From Trichopria drosophilae (Eukaryota > Arthropoda > Insecta > Hymenoptera > Diapriidae), in NCBI GenBank assembly GCA_030407085.1, contig CM059584.1, positions 8,866,001-8,930,000 on the forward strand: 64,000 nt of DNA. Direction: 5' to 3'. How positions within the stretch are numbered: position 1 is the first letter of the stretch; each line of letters starts with the position of its first letter. The notes below the pieces were generated by a model, which was given only the letters and a program-made list of their open reading frames with translations, made no database searches and was not told the DNA's origin. The translations under genes were made by a program, and so were the position numbers. Positions 10,161-23,400 of this stretch are shown one piece after another.

Positions 10161-12211
10161 CGACTCTTTTCCGCAAAAAAAACTAGAAGTCTTCTCGCTT
10201 TTAAATATGTTTCTTGAAATTCCAAAAGAAAAATTCTCGGAAATTTTAATTGTCCGTTTTTAGAAATATCACTGCAATAAAGAGGTTGCATATCGCAAGT
10301 GAATGCGGCCATTTTAAACTAACTTATGGTATTTATGGGACGGAGAGATTTAAAAAGCTTTGGAATGCTTCCCGTTGGGTGGCGCATATGCAGTGCTTTG
10401 AATAAGAGTATCCTATAGCATTCTCGCAAATGGACAAGTTAGATTTTTCATCGCGTTCTGAATCGACTTCACATATATAATGACGATTTTAGAATGTAAA
10501 TCTGAAATAGGCGAATCTTAATTCTTGAGAGTCAATATTTACTATTTGTAAAAGGAAAAATATACGATTGTCAATTAGCAAAAAGAAACTAATCGTGTAA
10601 GTAAATATAAATGATGAACCGAACTCAAATATTTAAGTGTTCAAGCGAAAAATAAATATTTACAGGAAATTCTTTTTTATTTTTGTTATCGATGTATAAT
10701 AGAATTATGACAACAATAATGTAAGTAATTAAGCCCTAAGATACATGCCGTATTAGTACTCGTAATTTTACCTATGTATACATATGGAAACTCATTTGAC
10801 TAGCGGAACGTGAAATGATATCTTATTAATAACAACGGCGACTAGTGGCAGCGGAGGTAACTACATTTTACGCAGTGTTTTCACCGATCGTTTCTTCAAT
10901 CTCTCCAGACCAATTCAATTGACCGAAATTTGTACTAATTTAAATCATAAAATCAAATTACAACAAAAAAATAGTGAAATCGACATATTTGCAATATTAT
11001 AATATACATGCGTCCTACGATTATTTCGTCAAATTTTCATCACGTCAATTTGTTTCGTGAAGTAAAATAATTTGTAAAATTAATTGAATTTTATTTTAGT
11101 AGTCAGATATTATATTACTATTTGAAATATATTCTACTAATTCGCATTTAGAGATCGGAAAAAGTATGATTTTATTTTCTTTAGCGATCGTCACGGGACT
11201 AGGAAAACCAACCTGGAACTGCAAATCAGGCCATTAATAAACATTTTATTCCATGCGCGTGCATTTTAGTCCAGTTACACCTCGTATATAAGACATTTTA
11301 ACGTTAGAAAGAGCTGACTAATGGAATCTAAAAATCAGAGTTTAATTAACATACACATTGCTCTTACGCCATTCTTAAGATTTATAGAAATTAGAATTAG
11401 TTATAAGATTCGATATACGTTAGTCAGAGACTTAGTAATATAAACCACTTAAATATTATAATTCATAATATTAAATATTACATCTCATAACTAAAAACTC
11501 CGCAGTTCAGAAAATAAATACGCGATTAATTTTAATCCATGCTAATTTTTCGAAAAGCGTTTAGAAAGTTCGGAAAGATCTGCAAAACATGACGGCGAAT
11601 GTAAACAATTTTAAATTGGGATATATTTAAGTTTCTCATATTTATGAACAGTAATAGAAACAGAAAAAATTGCATTGTTTTCGATTTTCAGGGTTGCTGA
11701 ATATGAATTAAAAGAAATTTCAAATTTCAAAATGGCAGATCCATAATGACGACCAAAATTGTTTCTACCTTCGTTGACTGATAACTTTTTATTATTTTCT
11801 AAGAAAAATGTGAGCACCATTATTTTTTAAAATACCACTGTTTTTCTTTCCGTTTTCGACGTATATATTCGTTGACTTTGCAAAAAATGTATTCAATATC
11901 AGAAAAATATACTATTTACGGGCCAGCAGATGAAAAAAGTATATAAGTAAATATAAATAAAGTTCAAAATTCGGGAAAACTCCTATTTTATCTAAGTAAT
12001 TTTGCTATTTGATATGACAATAAGCACTATTTCGCACGAATAGGCGTAAAACCCTAGGTATTAGCATTATACATCAGTTGCTATATAATTAATAATTTTC
12101 AAAATTTGTCATTTGGTCATGCTTGAATAAAAAATAATTTTACGCATGACGTAAAAAGTATTTTCTGTTACACCTTCGGCGATCAGCATCTTTTAGTCCC
12201 TCGACCCCCTT
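10161..12211. other. AT-rich stretch, nothing recognised
   Basis: No supported gene. A minus-strand open frame at 11611-11820 covers a 'TTTCAAAATGGCAGATCC' block. The same kind of word occurs inside the piggyBac-like elements and around 16180, so it is probably repeat-derived. Confidence 0.45.
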
Positions 12212-14070
12212 CCCAAGCAGCAATCCTAGTCATTTCGACCAAGCCAAAGTCAAAATGCCCTAATGGAGTAAAATTGACCAATTTTCGACCTAATAACTGT
12301 CTTAAAAGTCAAAAAGTCTTTATAGTCGAGAATATAGGGCGATAAGTACGTAAATATTCCCTAAAATATGCCTAGAATTATGTAACTTTAACTACTAAAG
12401 TTATGCGACTTTAAAGTTATAAATGAGGTTAAAATTCCCAAATGTGACCAAAAATAAGTCTTCATAGTCGAATAGACTTTTAAGTCAATATTAGAGTTCA
12501 CTTGGAAGACTATATGACCGTGCAAAATTACCTTATTCTGACCATTAGGGCGAAATGTCTTAATTGGTCAATATTGGGAAACTAAGACTTCATAACCTGG
12601 CTTGATTTTAACCTGAAAGTCGAATTTACCGCGGAAAATTACTTATAGGGCATTTCGACTAAGAAGGTTAGCCGACGACATATATATAATGCGCATAACT
12701 CACTTTTATACAAAATAACCTAACCTCAAACTGTACATACGTCAGTCTGAACTAAAATTCAAACCACGATGACTCGAAGAAAACCGTTCCGATTTTCATC
12801 GACATTTTATAGAAAAAAAAGCAATCTGGAGAAACAAGGGCAACCGACAAGTTCTTCTAGAGATGTACCCACGGATAATTTTCTCGAAGATGCTTCTGAT
12901 GATTTCGTGATGAATGAAGGACGTAATTCTCCATTAACGGCGGAAGAATTGATAGTAGTTGATGACAACAATTTTAAAAATGACGAGACTTACGTAGATC
13001 ATAGGTTATGTACATCTAATGTTATGTCAACATTCGCGAGAAGATCGATTTACCTAACTATAATCGATAATCAACTAAAGTAATCGAATACATACATACA
13101 TACATACATATATATACGCAAATTTCCTATAAGTCGCCAATTCGACTTCAAAGTTCACAACTTTGAAGTCAAAATTCCCTAAATAAGTAACTTTTACCTC
13201 AAGGGCAAGTAATTTATACTTTGAGGAAGGAAATTTGACTTATAGGTCTTATTTTCGACTATCAGGTCGAAATTCATAAACACGCCAGGAAATCATTATC
13301 CGCCATCTAATAACGAACATAACCTGTAATATTCATCCGTTATTAAGTAATATAATTCTGATGTTCTGTTGAACGTATCAAGTAAAATAGTACATATTTT
13401 TTATCATTTTCATTGTACAAATTCGAAAAAATCATTACCAGATGATTAAAATGTAAAATAATATTGACATACTTTTCACAATTACAAAAATTTTCAAAAT
13501 GTACTATTTCTCGAGGCGCATTTAATATTAATAGGGTAGCATAAAATTCTGATCGAGAAATTATCAATCGCACGAAAATTTGCCAATAAATAACGCGCAA
13601 TTTCATTTGCAATTACTTACCATCATCGGTAATTATTTGTTTTATTGCTGGCTTGTGTTTTGGTGCAAGCATGGAGGAACCATTGGGGCAAGTTTTAGAG
13701 TTTTACAGTACTGCCATATCATGAGAATATATAATAACATAAATATACAGGCTTGTCAATTGCGAACACGAAGGGAAAAAAATATAATCTACACGGAGAA
13801 CAATGTCGACTTATAGGTCGAAAAGAGGTAAATATTACTTAAATATTACCAATTTTCGACCACGTACAGGTCCATTTGACCAAATTCGGACTTCGACCTA
13901 TTGGGAAAAATCCCTCCATTACCTAATTTCGACCGTAAATTTACTTCCACTTTTGTCCCCACTTACCGTCATTCGACTTCTAATTTAGGTAAATATTGTG
14001 TGGTCGAGAAAATATCTCGCCCTAATGGAAGGTCGAAAAGAGGTAATTTCGCCCTGTTTTGCTGCTTGGG
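12212..14070. mobile_element. 1.9-kb DNA transposon derivative with CCCAAGCAGCAA termini
   Basis: The element begins CCCAAGCAGCAA and ends TTTTGCTGCTTGGG. Both subterminal regions are packed with words such as TTCGACC, GGTCGAAAA and CCCTAATGG in both orientations, as in transposons with multiple transposase-binding repeats. The interior holds a TATA-like TATATATAAT at 12681 and the ORF at 12769. The target duplication is unclear: TT occurs on both outer sides. Related termini (CCCAAGTAGCA) bound a 107-bp element at 46769-46875. The superfamily is not identifiable from what I can see. Confidence 0.7.
12769..13083 (+). CDS. Small ORF inside the CCCAAGCAGCAA element; possible transposon protein N-terminus
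   Basis: A 104-codon frame has a true ATG in a favourable context (A at -3) about 80 bp downstream of TATATATAAT. The product opens with a basic stretch (MTRRKPFRF, then FYRKKSNLEK) and continues with an acidic, Asp/Glu/Ser-rich middle (NFLEDASDDF, AEELIVVDDNN). A basic start followed by an acidic linker is common at the N-terminus of transposon-encoded DNA-binding proteins, but I recognise no domain. It ends soon after a possible donor (AG followed by GTTATG), so it may be the first exon left after internal deletion. Expression is unproven. Confidence 0.35.
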   Translation: MTRRKPFRFSSTFYRKKSNLEKQGQPTSSSRDVPTDNFLEDASDDFVMNEGRNSPLTAEELIVVDDNNFKNDETYVDHRLCTSNVMSTFARRSIYLTIIDNQLK

Positions 14071-14910
14071 TTAGCACCCTCGCTGCAATAACTTCGTTCC
14101 TGCTCTAGATACGTAATGTACTTTTTCAATTCACTATGATAAAAATAGTCGTTTATGATCTTATGTGCTGGGCGCAAAATAAAATTTTACACATTTCATA
14201 CCAAAATAGTATAACTCCAGTCGTAGGGCGTAAAGTAGCCATTGTACACATAGTTTTCAGGGGCAAAATTATATTATTTTCCTTCATAAGTCGTAAAGCA
14301 GCCATTTTACAAATGTTATATATATTAATACGAATTTTGCAGTTTGCCTCTCTGCCTAATTTCATTTTAAGCCCTTGATAAAAAAGTGCTTTTTTCTGTT
14401 TTAAACGGCATTTATCGTATGGAGAGAGCAAAATCAAATTGCACACTCGTAGATCACCTCCCGATGCAAGACTTGTTTGCGCCCATGAAACGAATATCAT
14501 TTTTCAGAACGGGTAAAAAGTAAACCCTGAATTTGCAGCACGAAAGGTTAGAAAACTGATGTATTTTACTCCCTCAAGTTCGGAAGTAAAATCAAATTTT
14601 ATACCGACTATGACTAATTAGTACATTAGGCAACTAGGGAGCAAAATAGGTGTTTACCGACGAGTGCGAGTTTGTCGCCCGAGAAAACACCTTATTGCAC
14701 AGAATATTTTCTCATACTAGAGCGTACAATCTTGGCCTGGCGATATAAGAGGTAAAATAGTACTTTGCGACCAGAGTGTAAAAAAATGGAATTATTTTAT
14801 GTTATAGCTGTTCTTCCAATGTTTTACGTGAACGCATCCAAAAGTTCTTCCATGCAGATTTCTAAAGAATATAAACAATATTACGATCATTTTAAATTAA
14901 TATTCATTAA
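14071..14910. repeat. Low-copy repeat mosaic with GCGCAAAAT and GTAGCCATT words
   Basis: Words such as GGGCGCAAAAT, GTCGTAAAGCAGCCATTTTAC and GAGAGCAAAATCAAATT recur here and again near 60520-60560, suggesting old dispersed repeats. The two long opposite frames (14136-14378 plus, 14153-14500 minus) overlap each other and show no motif. The hairpin at 14633-14704 is annotated separately. Confidence 0.35.
14633..14704 (+). repeat. CpG-dense hairpin shared with 54903-54986
   Basis: AGGGAGCAAAATAGGTGTTT is followed by CCGACGAGTGCGAGTTTG and CGCCCGAG, and then AAAACACCTTAT, which pairs back to ATAGGTGTTT. The same series, nearly base for base, appears on the minus strand at 54903-54986. The block is strikingly CpG-rich for this AT-rich neighbourhood. 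Confidence 0.7.
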
Positions 14911-15661
14911 CCCTTTCTGAAGAAATGAGATGGCTGAAGGAAATATAAAAACCCATCACATATGCTTCAAATTAGTAGCTACAAATATGATATCAGTTTT
15001 GTAAAATGTTTAAAATTCAAAATGGTACTTCGAATATATCGGACGCAAAAATTAAAAATCGTACCAGTTTGCTTAAAATATTTTAATCAGTGGTTTTATG
15101 GTCGCTGAGTGCAAATATTACTGTGAAATTTTCAAAATTTGCGAATTTTGCGAAATACAAAATGGCAAATCCAATATGTCGGATGAAAAAACTAAAATTC
15201 ACACAAATTGTCTTGAAACTTGTTACTCGGGGGTTTTTCTGGGTCAGTGATTACGAATCAGGTATTAGTTTTTATACATTCATAATGGCGTATACATAAT
15301 GGCGGATCCATATCGGCAGACACATTTTAGATAATTTATTAAAATTTACCCCTAAGTAACAAGTTTCAAGTGAATCCGAATGAAGTTTTAATAATTCGTC
15401 CGCTATATTGAATCCGCCATTTTGAATTTTTAAAAACTAATATCCGATTCGTAATTACCGACTCCGAAAACCACCGAGTAACAAGTTTTAAGCAAAGCTG
15501 AGTGATTCTTAATTTTTCATCTGCCGTGTTGTAAGACACCATCTTGAATTTTGAAAAATTTGCACATCTGATTCATAATTCATCTTCAGCCCCCAAAAAA
15601 CCCTATTGGTAATAGGTTTTTCAATTCTTTGTTCATAATCCTAATTGCGCGACTGACAGGG
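14911..15661. mobile_element. piggyBac-like MITE with internal inverted repeats
   Basis: The element is flanked by TTAA at 14907-14910 and 15662-15665, begins CCCTTTCTGA and ends CTGACAGGG. The interior is a chain of diverged inverted repeats around AATTCAAAATGG / CCATTTTGAATT and ACTTGTTACTCGG / CCGAGTAACAAGT, so the whole can fold back on itself. It has no transposase. Its terminal repeat matches the larger element at 7439-8505 only at CCCT, so it is a separate family of the same TTAA class. Confidence 0.75.
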
Positions 15662-15691
15662 TTAAAAGAGGATAAAAGATTTATCTCCATA

Positions 15692-15947
15692 CAGTAAAGT
15701 CTCGGTATATTTGCCGACTCGGTTCCAATCCTTCTCGTGTCTCGTTATAATTACCAACAGAAGGGGAGCTCCACTTCTCCCACTCCCTTTTCTCGCGTTA
15801 TGTTCGTGACGCCATAGCAGGCCTTGGCTTAGGCCAGAGCCCACAAGGTGGGGGAAAAAGAGAGTGTCGACAGGTAAATGTAACGAGACGAAACCAGGCA
15901 AATATACTGGAACGTAAATATAGCGAGATGTAATTGTACCGAGTCTG
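15692..15947. mobile_element. pogo/Tigger-like MITE, copy 1
   Basis: The element is flanked by TA on both sides, with ends CAGTAAAGTCTCGGTATA and, inverted, CAGACTCGGTACAATTAC. A near-identical 264-bp relative lies at 53912-54175. CAGTA(G/A)AG-type ends with TA duplication fit the pogo/Tigger branch of Tc1/mariner. A shared interior (CTTCTCCCACTCCC, GTGGGGGAAAAAGAGAG, GTAAATATAACGAGA) explains the look-alike minus-strand open frames in both copies, which are not genes. It lies just 30 bp from the preceding TTAA element. Confidence 0.78.
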
Positions 15948-18900
15948 TACTAACTAGCCTGCCATGTTTGAGTATGTTCTTTCGATTAGTGCAGTCAGAA
16001 TTGCGTTTAAGTAGTTTCAAAGTAAAAATGGTGGCATTTCAAATTAAAAACATACATTTTTCTTATATTGTAAATTGAATGCAAATAATTTCGGAATTCA
16101 ACCAAAAGCTCATTAAATAGTCCAAAAATATAAGAGGAACTTTGTCTCTGTATGATGACAAAAAGCACAGTCGTGGATGAAAAATGGCGGATCCAATATG
16201 GCCAACAAAAATTTTTTAAAATGTCTGATTTCGCTAAAAATGTATATACATTGCAATAATTTTCGTTAGTTAGCAGCATATTAGAAGTATTATCCAACTC
16301 TTACCGTGTAGAGGTTGACCATGAAGTGTCTTTTTTATTATTATATAATTTTACATTTATTGTATAAAAATATATGTATATTTAAGGAAGAAACCTGAAT
16401 TAAGGTATCGACAAGTAATATTAATCGAGATCTAAATATTATGGTAGAAAGACCGATATAGAGGGAGAAGGGAAAGGGGAGGGGGAGGAGTACGAATCGA
16501 GTCGAACAGTTATTGACCTCCTCCATCGTATATACGTGCTCAAGCAGAAACGGTAATGCATAATTCAACTCAAGGAAATGTCAGCGGGAGCGCGAACGAT
16601 CTTCGAGGTAACGACTTGTTTGAAAGTCGGTGCAGAGGCAGCAGACTAGTCTATGTCCTTAATGGGCATTTCCACATCATTGCGTCAGAAGTCGGCTTCA
16701 ATAGACGCTGGCAATTTTAAGAGTTTCCTGATTAACGCCTTAATTTGGCGAGATTTAACGTCTCTATTTTTACTCTACTTTGCATCTTCATCCTATCCTC
16801 AAATTCTTTCCTCAAGTTCGTCTAAATATACAAAAGACAGACGAAAATATTACAATCGACTAACAGAAGAATATCGAATGTATAAACAAAAAAACACTTA
16901 ATAACCAATTTGACTTCCTAATTGGTCGCTTGATAAGTTCATCTTGAGCCCCGAAGAAGAAGTTATCGACAGCGCAATAATCGCGAAACACTTATCTTGC
17001 GAGAGTCGGTAACACGACTTTACGCCGAATGCGTGAGATGGCGTTACTTTATGGACGAGGTATTTATCGTCGATAACGAGAAAGCTAATGTGAACGTAAT
17101 TCGTATAGCGATCGTAAAATATTGATAGTACATAAACGTACCGAAATTAACTTCCATTATTGGATGTCGCTTTGAAACTCCGTTAAAGTTTCACGAAACT
17201 ATTTCTAGGTGGTTTTCAATACCGGTGATCGCTATTTTGTCCCGAAGAAGCCGCATGATGAATAAGTCAAACGTGTACTAATGGACAATCAAAATGCATA
17301 TCGCGACGATTTTCACAGAATTCGAATTATTGTGAAACAGCTTAAAATATAAACTATGGCACTCGAACGGGATTTGTTCATCGAGCTACTCGCGTTTGAT
17401 ATTTCATGTGGAAACTCAAATTGGAGGGTTATCAATTGTAACTAAAATAGTAGCTGTCACTGTCATCCTTCTCACTTCTATGCAATTATAATGGACTTAA
17501 AATTAACTACTCGCGTCTAGTTTTATTCTGGTTTTGAGGTTGATCGTTTGGAAAATAGGAATGTTAATTTTGTACTAGTGCAAAACGCATTTTTCACCCT
17601 ATACTTTCCCCTAGTCAATTTTGTCATGTGTAATTCATAAGTGAGGTTAAGTTACGAATTTGCTCGCGTCTGACGAACGTGAAGGACCAGGTGCTTCCAT
17701 CGTTTATTTTTCTTTATTAGTAATCGGTTTTCGATGATATTTAATTGTATATTCGTTAAAAATGCAAAAAAAAAAATACAAGTCAAGGAAAGAAGCGACC
17801 ATCTTGTCTGTCTCGATTGTACAACATAAGGGACAGACTACTGTAAACGGAAAATAATGTTCATAGTTTTATACATGGTGGTCTTAAAAAATTTCTCTAC
17901 AAGTAAAGTGATAGCATAGTCTATCGATGAAACTATACGAGACTTTCTGGATGCACGAATGAACTTGTAACTTTCATTATTACAGAGTTACTAGTTAGTT
18001 ACATTCACAATTATCCCCGATACAATTACCACAATCTGAGCACTGATCACCGGAAAAATTGGTGATTCTGCTGTATCGATTACACAAAACACACCTTTAA
18101 AGGTGCAATCCCAATAAACGAAAAATTATACGAAAAATCTGTGTACGATTTAATACGAAGTAAGTCTGTTTCTTTCCCATTCTTTCAGTTACGAATACGA
18201 GTATATACAATATTATATGCGACACATAAACGCACATAACCTCAAAGAAACTATTACTGTGGATTATGGAATGATTTAAACTCAAAACTAGAAAACAGAA
18301 CATTTCTTGGAAAATTATGAAATACGGAAAACGATATAATCAATTCTTCAATTAAATTAACAGAATTTAAAGCTATTCTAAGCCGCAACAAATCAATTTT
18401 TGTAATGCGTTAAATACGGTATCGTATAAGATCGATTGAATTCAATTCTGGTATTACAAGTCATATAAAATAGCATAAATTCGAATAAGAATCTCGAATA
18501 ATCAATATGCCACTAGAAAGAAACAGAATGCAAAATATCGATTCCGTATACTTTTTTGTTTATTGGGATATTACGGAAAAGAATGATGAAGCACCCAGAA
18601 ACTGGTAACTATTCCCAGTAATTATTGATATGCAGGAGGCACCCTGTAAAGTTGTGAAACTTGTTCTCCGTGTATACACGGGGATATACACATAGAGTAT
18701 TTTTACATATAGTTTATCGGGTTCTTCATTTACTCTCGTGATAAAAGTCGAACTATATGGGGAATGCATACTGGTCAAATTACATTTACTGTACGTCACA
18801 CCAACAGTAAAAACGTCCTTACCTGTACGCGAGGTATACTTTGGGCTCCCATACATTCAGATTTCGTCTAGGGCCCTGTAAGTGAACGTATTCATATACG

Positions 18901-20400
18901 AAACATAATATGTAAATTATATCCTTCGAAAGTAGCGTTTACGAAAGAAGAATGTTAGAAATCAAAATTGACGTGCCTTTTCATCCCAAACTTAGACAAC
19001 GCTGTAATGAATTGCCTAAAATGTATTCGTGTTCCAAAAGGATTCTGCGCATGCGCACCGATATCAAGCAATTCCTCCTTTAATTCTCCTGCGCACGAGT
19101 TATTTGTTTACTATGTAGTTTGGATGACTATAGTCGTCCTAGTGCACAGAAGAATTAAGGCACTATTCAGGCAATGTGTAAAAATGTAAACATTTTTTAA
19201 AAGATTTTGAAAGTACATAAAGAAAGGAAAGGTCTGCTCTACCCACCTGAGGTAGCCGATCAGTGTAAGTATACTTTTTCTATTACAAATCTGTTAAAAA
19301 ACTTTAATCGAGCTCTTCTAAAAACAGTGTTGTTACACCTAATCCGGGTGATTTAAAAAGTGGTATGTCCAGCGGATTTTGCTACAATTTTATTATGTTA
19401 TTCTGCACACCAGTGAGTATCGCAGGTAGTACAATTGTATTTTTTCAGTTCTAAATTTTCATTTTACAGCTCGATTTGTACTAAACAAAATCCTTTCTTT
19501 TCTAAAGTCTGCGATTCTGTTATTTTTGAACCAAACTTATTGATTCCGCTACCTGCCAGAAGCACAAATATACGCAATCATCTATTTCATTTTTTTGTTT
19601 CAGATGATAGTAAACAGGGAAACCATCCAGTCCAGCGGTCCACCTTTTTTAGAACTATCTTTATTCATGAAAAACATTAATAAATAATGTTAAAAAAATA
19701 AATAAAATTTTTGTTTATACTGTGAGATACCCACAATGACATATTAAAAAATAGAATCGATTGGACTTGAACATAACCCAAAGGAATCTCCCTCCATTAA
19801 GTTATATTTTTTCCTACATCCACCCTCTATCTTTTCTTCCGTAAAAATTATAGTTATTCCTCTTTTCCTGTTTCTCTTTTTGCTGTATCACAAGAGATCG
19901 TAACATATATGCATATAGGGTCATATGTAAGAAAAATAATTGGAAGGGGTCGAGGAAAACCTAATTTGTGCGGAATGTAACTTAAGGAAATAACTATAGT
20001 ATAACTTATGAGATGTAATAAGAGATATAATATAAGCGGAAATATCATAGCGGGGGGGGGGCGGTGGAGTACTATATTTTATGAGTCGACTTGGACGATC
20101 TCTAGCGATAGGGATGATAAAGATCTTCACCAATTATGACTTAAATGTACGTACGATTTTAACGCAATAGAGAATCAAGAAAAATAGTCATTACGAATGC
20201 TGGTAGCTTTTACGGGCAGAAATGAACTTTGACAAAAACATTACAGCGCATTTCCTGGCACACGTGTACAACTCTTAGGATTCAACGACCTAATTTTCGA
20301 AACAATGCCCTGCATCCCAAAAACAACAGAAAAAGCGCGTCATTAAAATCTCCAACCATTGAAACCAAATTATACATCGATTCCTCTTAATACAGGGTCA
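15948..20400. other. Intergenic AT-rich DNA upstream of the GC-rich promoter island
   Basis: No supported coding exon. 16560-17260 is more balanced in composition, with words such as ATTTATCGTCGATAACGAG, and may be a conserved regulatory stretch. A 9-base G run lies near 20052. Small open frames at 16007-16297, 16653-16901, 18560-18856, 18968-19189 and 19435-19680 have no recognisable motifs. Confidence 0.45.
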
Positions 20401-23400
20401 AACATCCGAGCGCGCGCAGTCAACAATCAGCGAGAACGATCCCCCGTAGCGCCGCCATCCCCTCTCACCCTTGCCGAGAAAAATCACGGATGAAATTGCC
20501 CTATCCAGTTTCCCACAATAGCCAGCAACAGCATCCCGACAACTCTATCTGCCGGTTTTTCGACCGTGGTCGTCGGTGCAAGGTAGTCGGTAAATTTGAA
20601 AACAACGACGATCGCGCGGAGCGATGGATGATAAACGGTAAATAGCAATAAACGGCGAATGCTCTCTCGTTCTCAGCAAATAGCTTTCAATAATAAATCG
20701 CGGCCAGCCGTCCAGTGGCGGTGGTATTCGTAGAGCTTCCCTCTCTGTTCCTCTCTCACTGAGAGCCACCCCTTCTCGCGTCCACCACTCTAGGGAAGCG
20801 CGAAAGCACGGCAAAAGCTCACTACCACCAGCACGAACACCACACCAGTTCATCGGTTCCGTCACCATTGGAGCCGTTTACTACCACTGCTGCGACAACA
20901 TACCACCACCGTCAAAGGTGCGTCGGCAACATCCAACCGACCCTGCGGAACATGCCTCTGCTGCCAGACGATGATGAAGGTGGTAGTAGTAGATGCCTTC
21001 GACATTGGCAGTCGGTATACGCTCGTGAGAGCAGTTAGCTAAAGAAGGGGTTTGCTCCTCACCCCTTCTGGATCGTTCCTGCTCTCTCGCTCCCACTTTA
21101 ATCCCCCTCGATTCAACATCCAACCCTGCTTGCTTTTGCTGGGTCTCTTTTCAACCTTACCAAATCTCTCCGAGTGTCCGCTGCCTCTCTCATTATTTTC
21201 TCTTTCGCTTTCACCCCCTCAAGTTTTTTACCCTTCCACATCCTCGTTTACCCTTAAATTCCCTCCTTTACTCTCTCGATCTATCCACTCCGTTTCTCCG
21301 TTAAGTTTGCTCTCTCGTTTCTCCCCTCTCGATGACGAGGTCTCACTCGCGCCTGCTCTGTTACTGGATGCTCTTTCTCTCATCCAGCTCGTGTTTCCTT
21401 CTCGTGTTGCACATTCGGAAACCGAATCGTTCCTTCTTGCTCGGTATGGAACGCGCTAAACCCCTATTCGCAGTTACGCCCGCAATACCCGCGGCGTATA
21501 AGCGTTTCCCTTCCCGTCCCACCCCCTATTCGCGCAAGCGGTGCTTCGCCGCCGTAGTCGTTTCCCCTCTCCTTCCCCGTCCAGCCACTCGTCCGTCCGT
21601 GTACCCTAAATCTCGCGACAATCAGTCAGTAATCGGACGTTAACGGACTCGGGCCAGGCTGTCGCGCGTGCGCTTTTTACCTCTTTTCCTCTCAATTATT
21701 TTCGAGCCGGAGAACGTTAAAGGGATAAAGAGAAAGAGAGATATCCGCATCGCTTTCATACGGGTAGGGTGGGGGAGGTGAGGCTCTATCTATGGCAACG
21801 GAAACCGGAAGAGCTGGACTGACTCTTCCTCCACCTCCTACTACTCCTTCTCCTCTCGGATCCCTCATCGTCGTTGACGACAACGACGACGGTGTATCAT
21901 CGTCGTTGCCATTAGGGATCGTCAGCATTCATTCTAGTACGTCGCGTACATGAAACACGTGCTGCGTTTTTTACGCCGGTTTCCTGCCCACTCGCGCCAG
22001 TCTTCAGCGGTACGGTGTGCTGTACTGCACGAGCCCCTCGCAGTCTCTTTTCTCTATCCGCCTCCCACCTCTCTGTAAGTAACGCATCGCGTGCGCACGT
22101 GGTCTCGGCATTTGGCGGAACGACCTAATCGTCGGATCTCCCGCACTCGCGTCGTTACATTATCTTTCATTTCACCCTTTTTATAGTCTCTACCGGATAA
22201 TACGCATTTCCTCATACCGCACAATTTAACTCGGCATAATCCATCAAAAGTCCAGAAATTGTGTATTGTGACTGTGTGGTATCTTAAACATACTCATACA
22301 GGATCTATCGAAACTCTTTGGAAGCTGCTGGGCTAATTAAGTTGTATTCCAGCATAAGAGATGAAAACACGAATGTGCTATTTATAGGACGGGTCCAGGA
22401 AAGGATAATGCTACTGGGTGGAATTTACTCCGGCTATGTTTCGTAACGAGGAGAGGAAGAATCAAATACTTGGGGGAAACAAGAACGTCATTAAAGTGTA
22501 TCATCGTCTTTCAGTGGTCGATGAGCAGCTTCCTCCTCCTTCGTCAGACTCCTTAAGTGCTCAAGAACTTAATATCAACGTATTCTAGATCTCGCAATCT
22601 CATCGCATGGAGTAACTAAAGTGATTATCCTGCGAATCACTTTATTGGTGAGAAAGACCAACTTGCAACGCGGAGCAAATTCAGCCAGAGAAGAGCGTAT
22701 AAATTGTAATTCTGGCGTTTCCATCCCAATGGGTTTCGACGAATACAAAGTACGAGGAGTGGCGACGACGACCGATAGCTGGCGTATTTTCGGAAGAATT
22801 CGCAGTTAGAGAGGAGCGACGAGTGCGGTGGTGCAGGCGACTCTTGGAAATCGCCAGTGCGAAATGTGCGAGGAAAGTGTAGATACGTATACGTTCTGTC
22901 AGTGACACCTGTTGGCCCCCCCCTGATACATTCGCAGCAAAAATATATACGACCAGACACGAATAGTTCCGTGCGCGAGTGACTGGAAAGCCGGTGAGTG
23001 AATAACTAGTTCCGTATGCACATAATGACGATGATGAACGGTGGAGTGATTCGTAAATGGGCAACGAAGTAACGCGCGTGCCTGCCAAGTGATTCGCATT
23101 TCCTTCAAGCGAATAGTGTAATCAAGGAGCAAATTGGTGCGGTTACGATTATGCGTGCTTCAGCAACGAGGAGATGCGTCAATCGTTACTTACGAGTGAG
23201 GAAATAGTTCCACGAGCATCGGGGAGGCAAACGTCGAGCAGCTGCGATGGCCGTAACCTAACCCGAGACGATCGAGCATTTCAAGTCATCTCAGCCTGAC
23301 AGAGACAGGGAGAGCGAGAGGGCGAATTTAATTAAGCTCGACTGATCCATTATGTCTCGAGGGTAAGAGAGAACTGGACCGCGAAATTCTTCGCGCGAAC

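Noticed and set aside
15662..15901. 79-codon minus-strand frame resembling the one at 54026-54208
   Set aside because: The likeness is explained by two copies of the same non-autonomous pogo-like MITE. No transposase motif is present.
20545..23132. Many overlapping frames of 60-135 codons in the GC-rich island
   Set aside because: They overlap on both strands and are Ser/Pro/Arg/Leu-rich low-complexity translations. Stop-poor CpG-rich leader DNA explains them.
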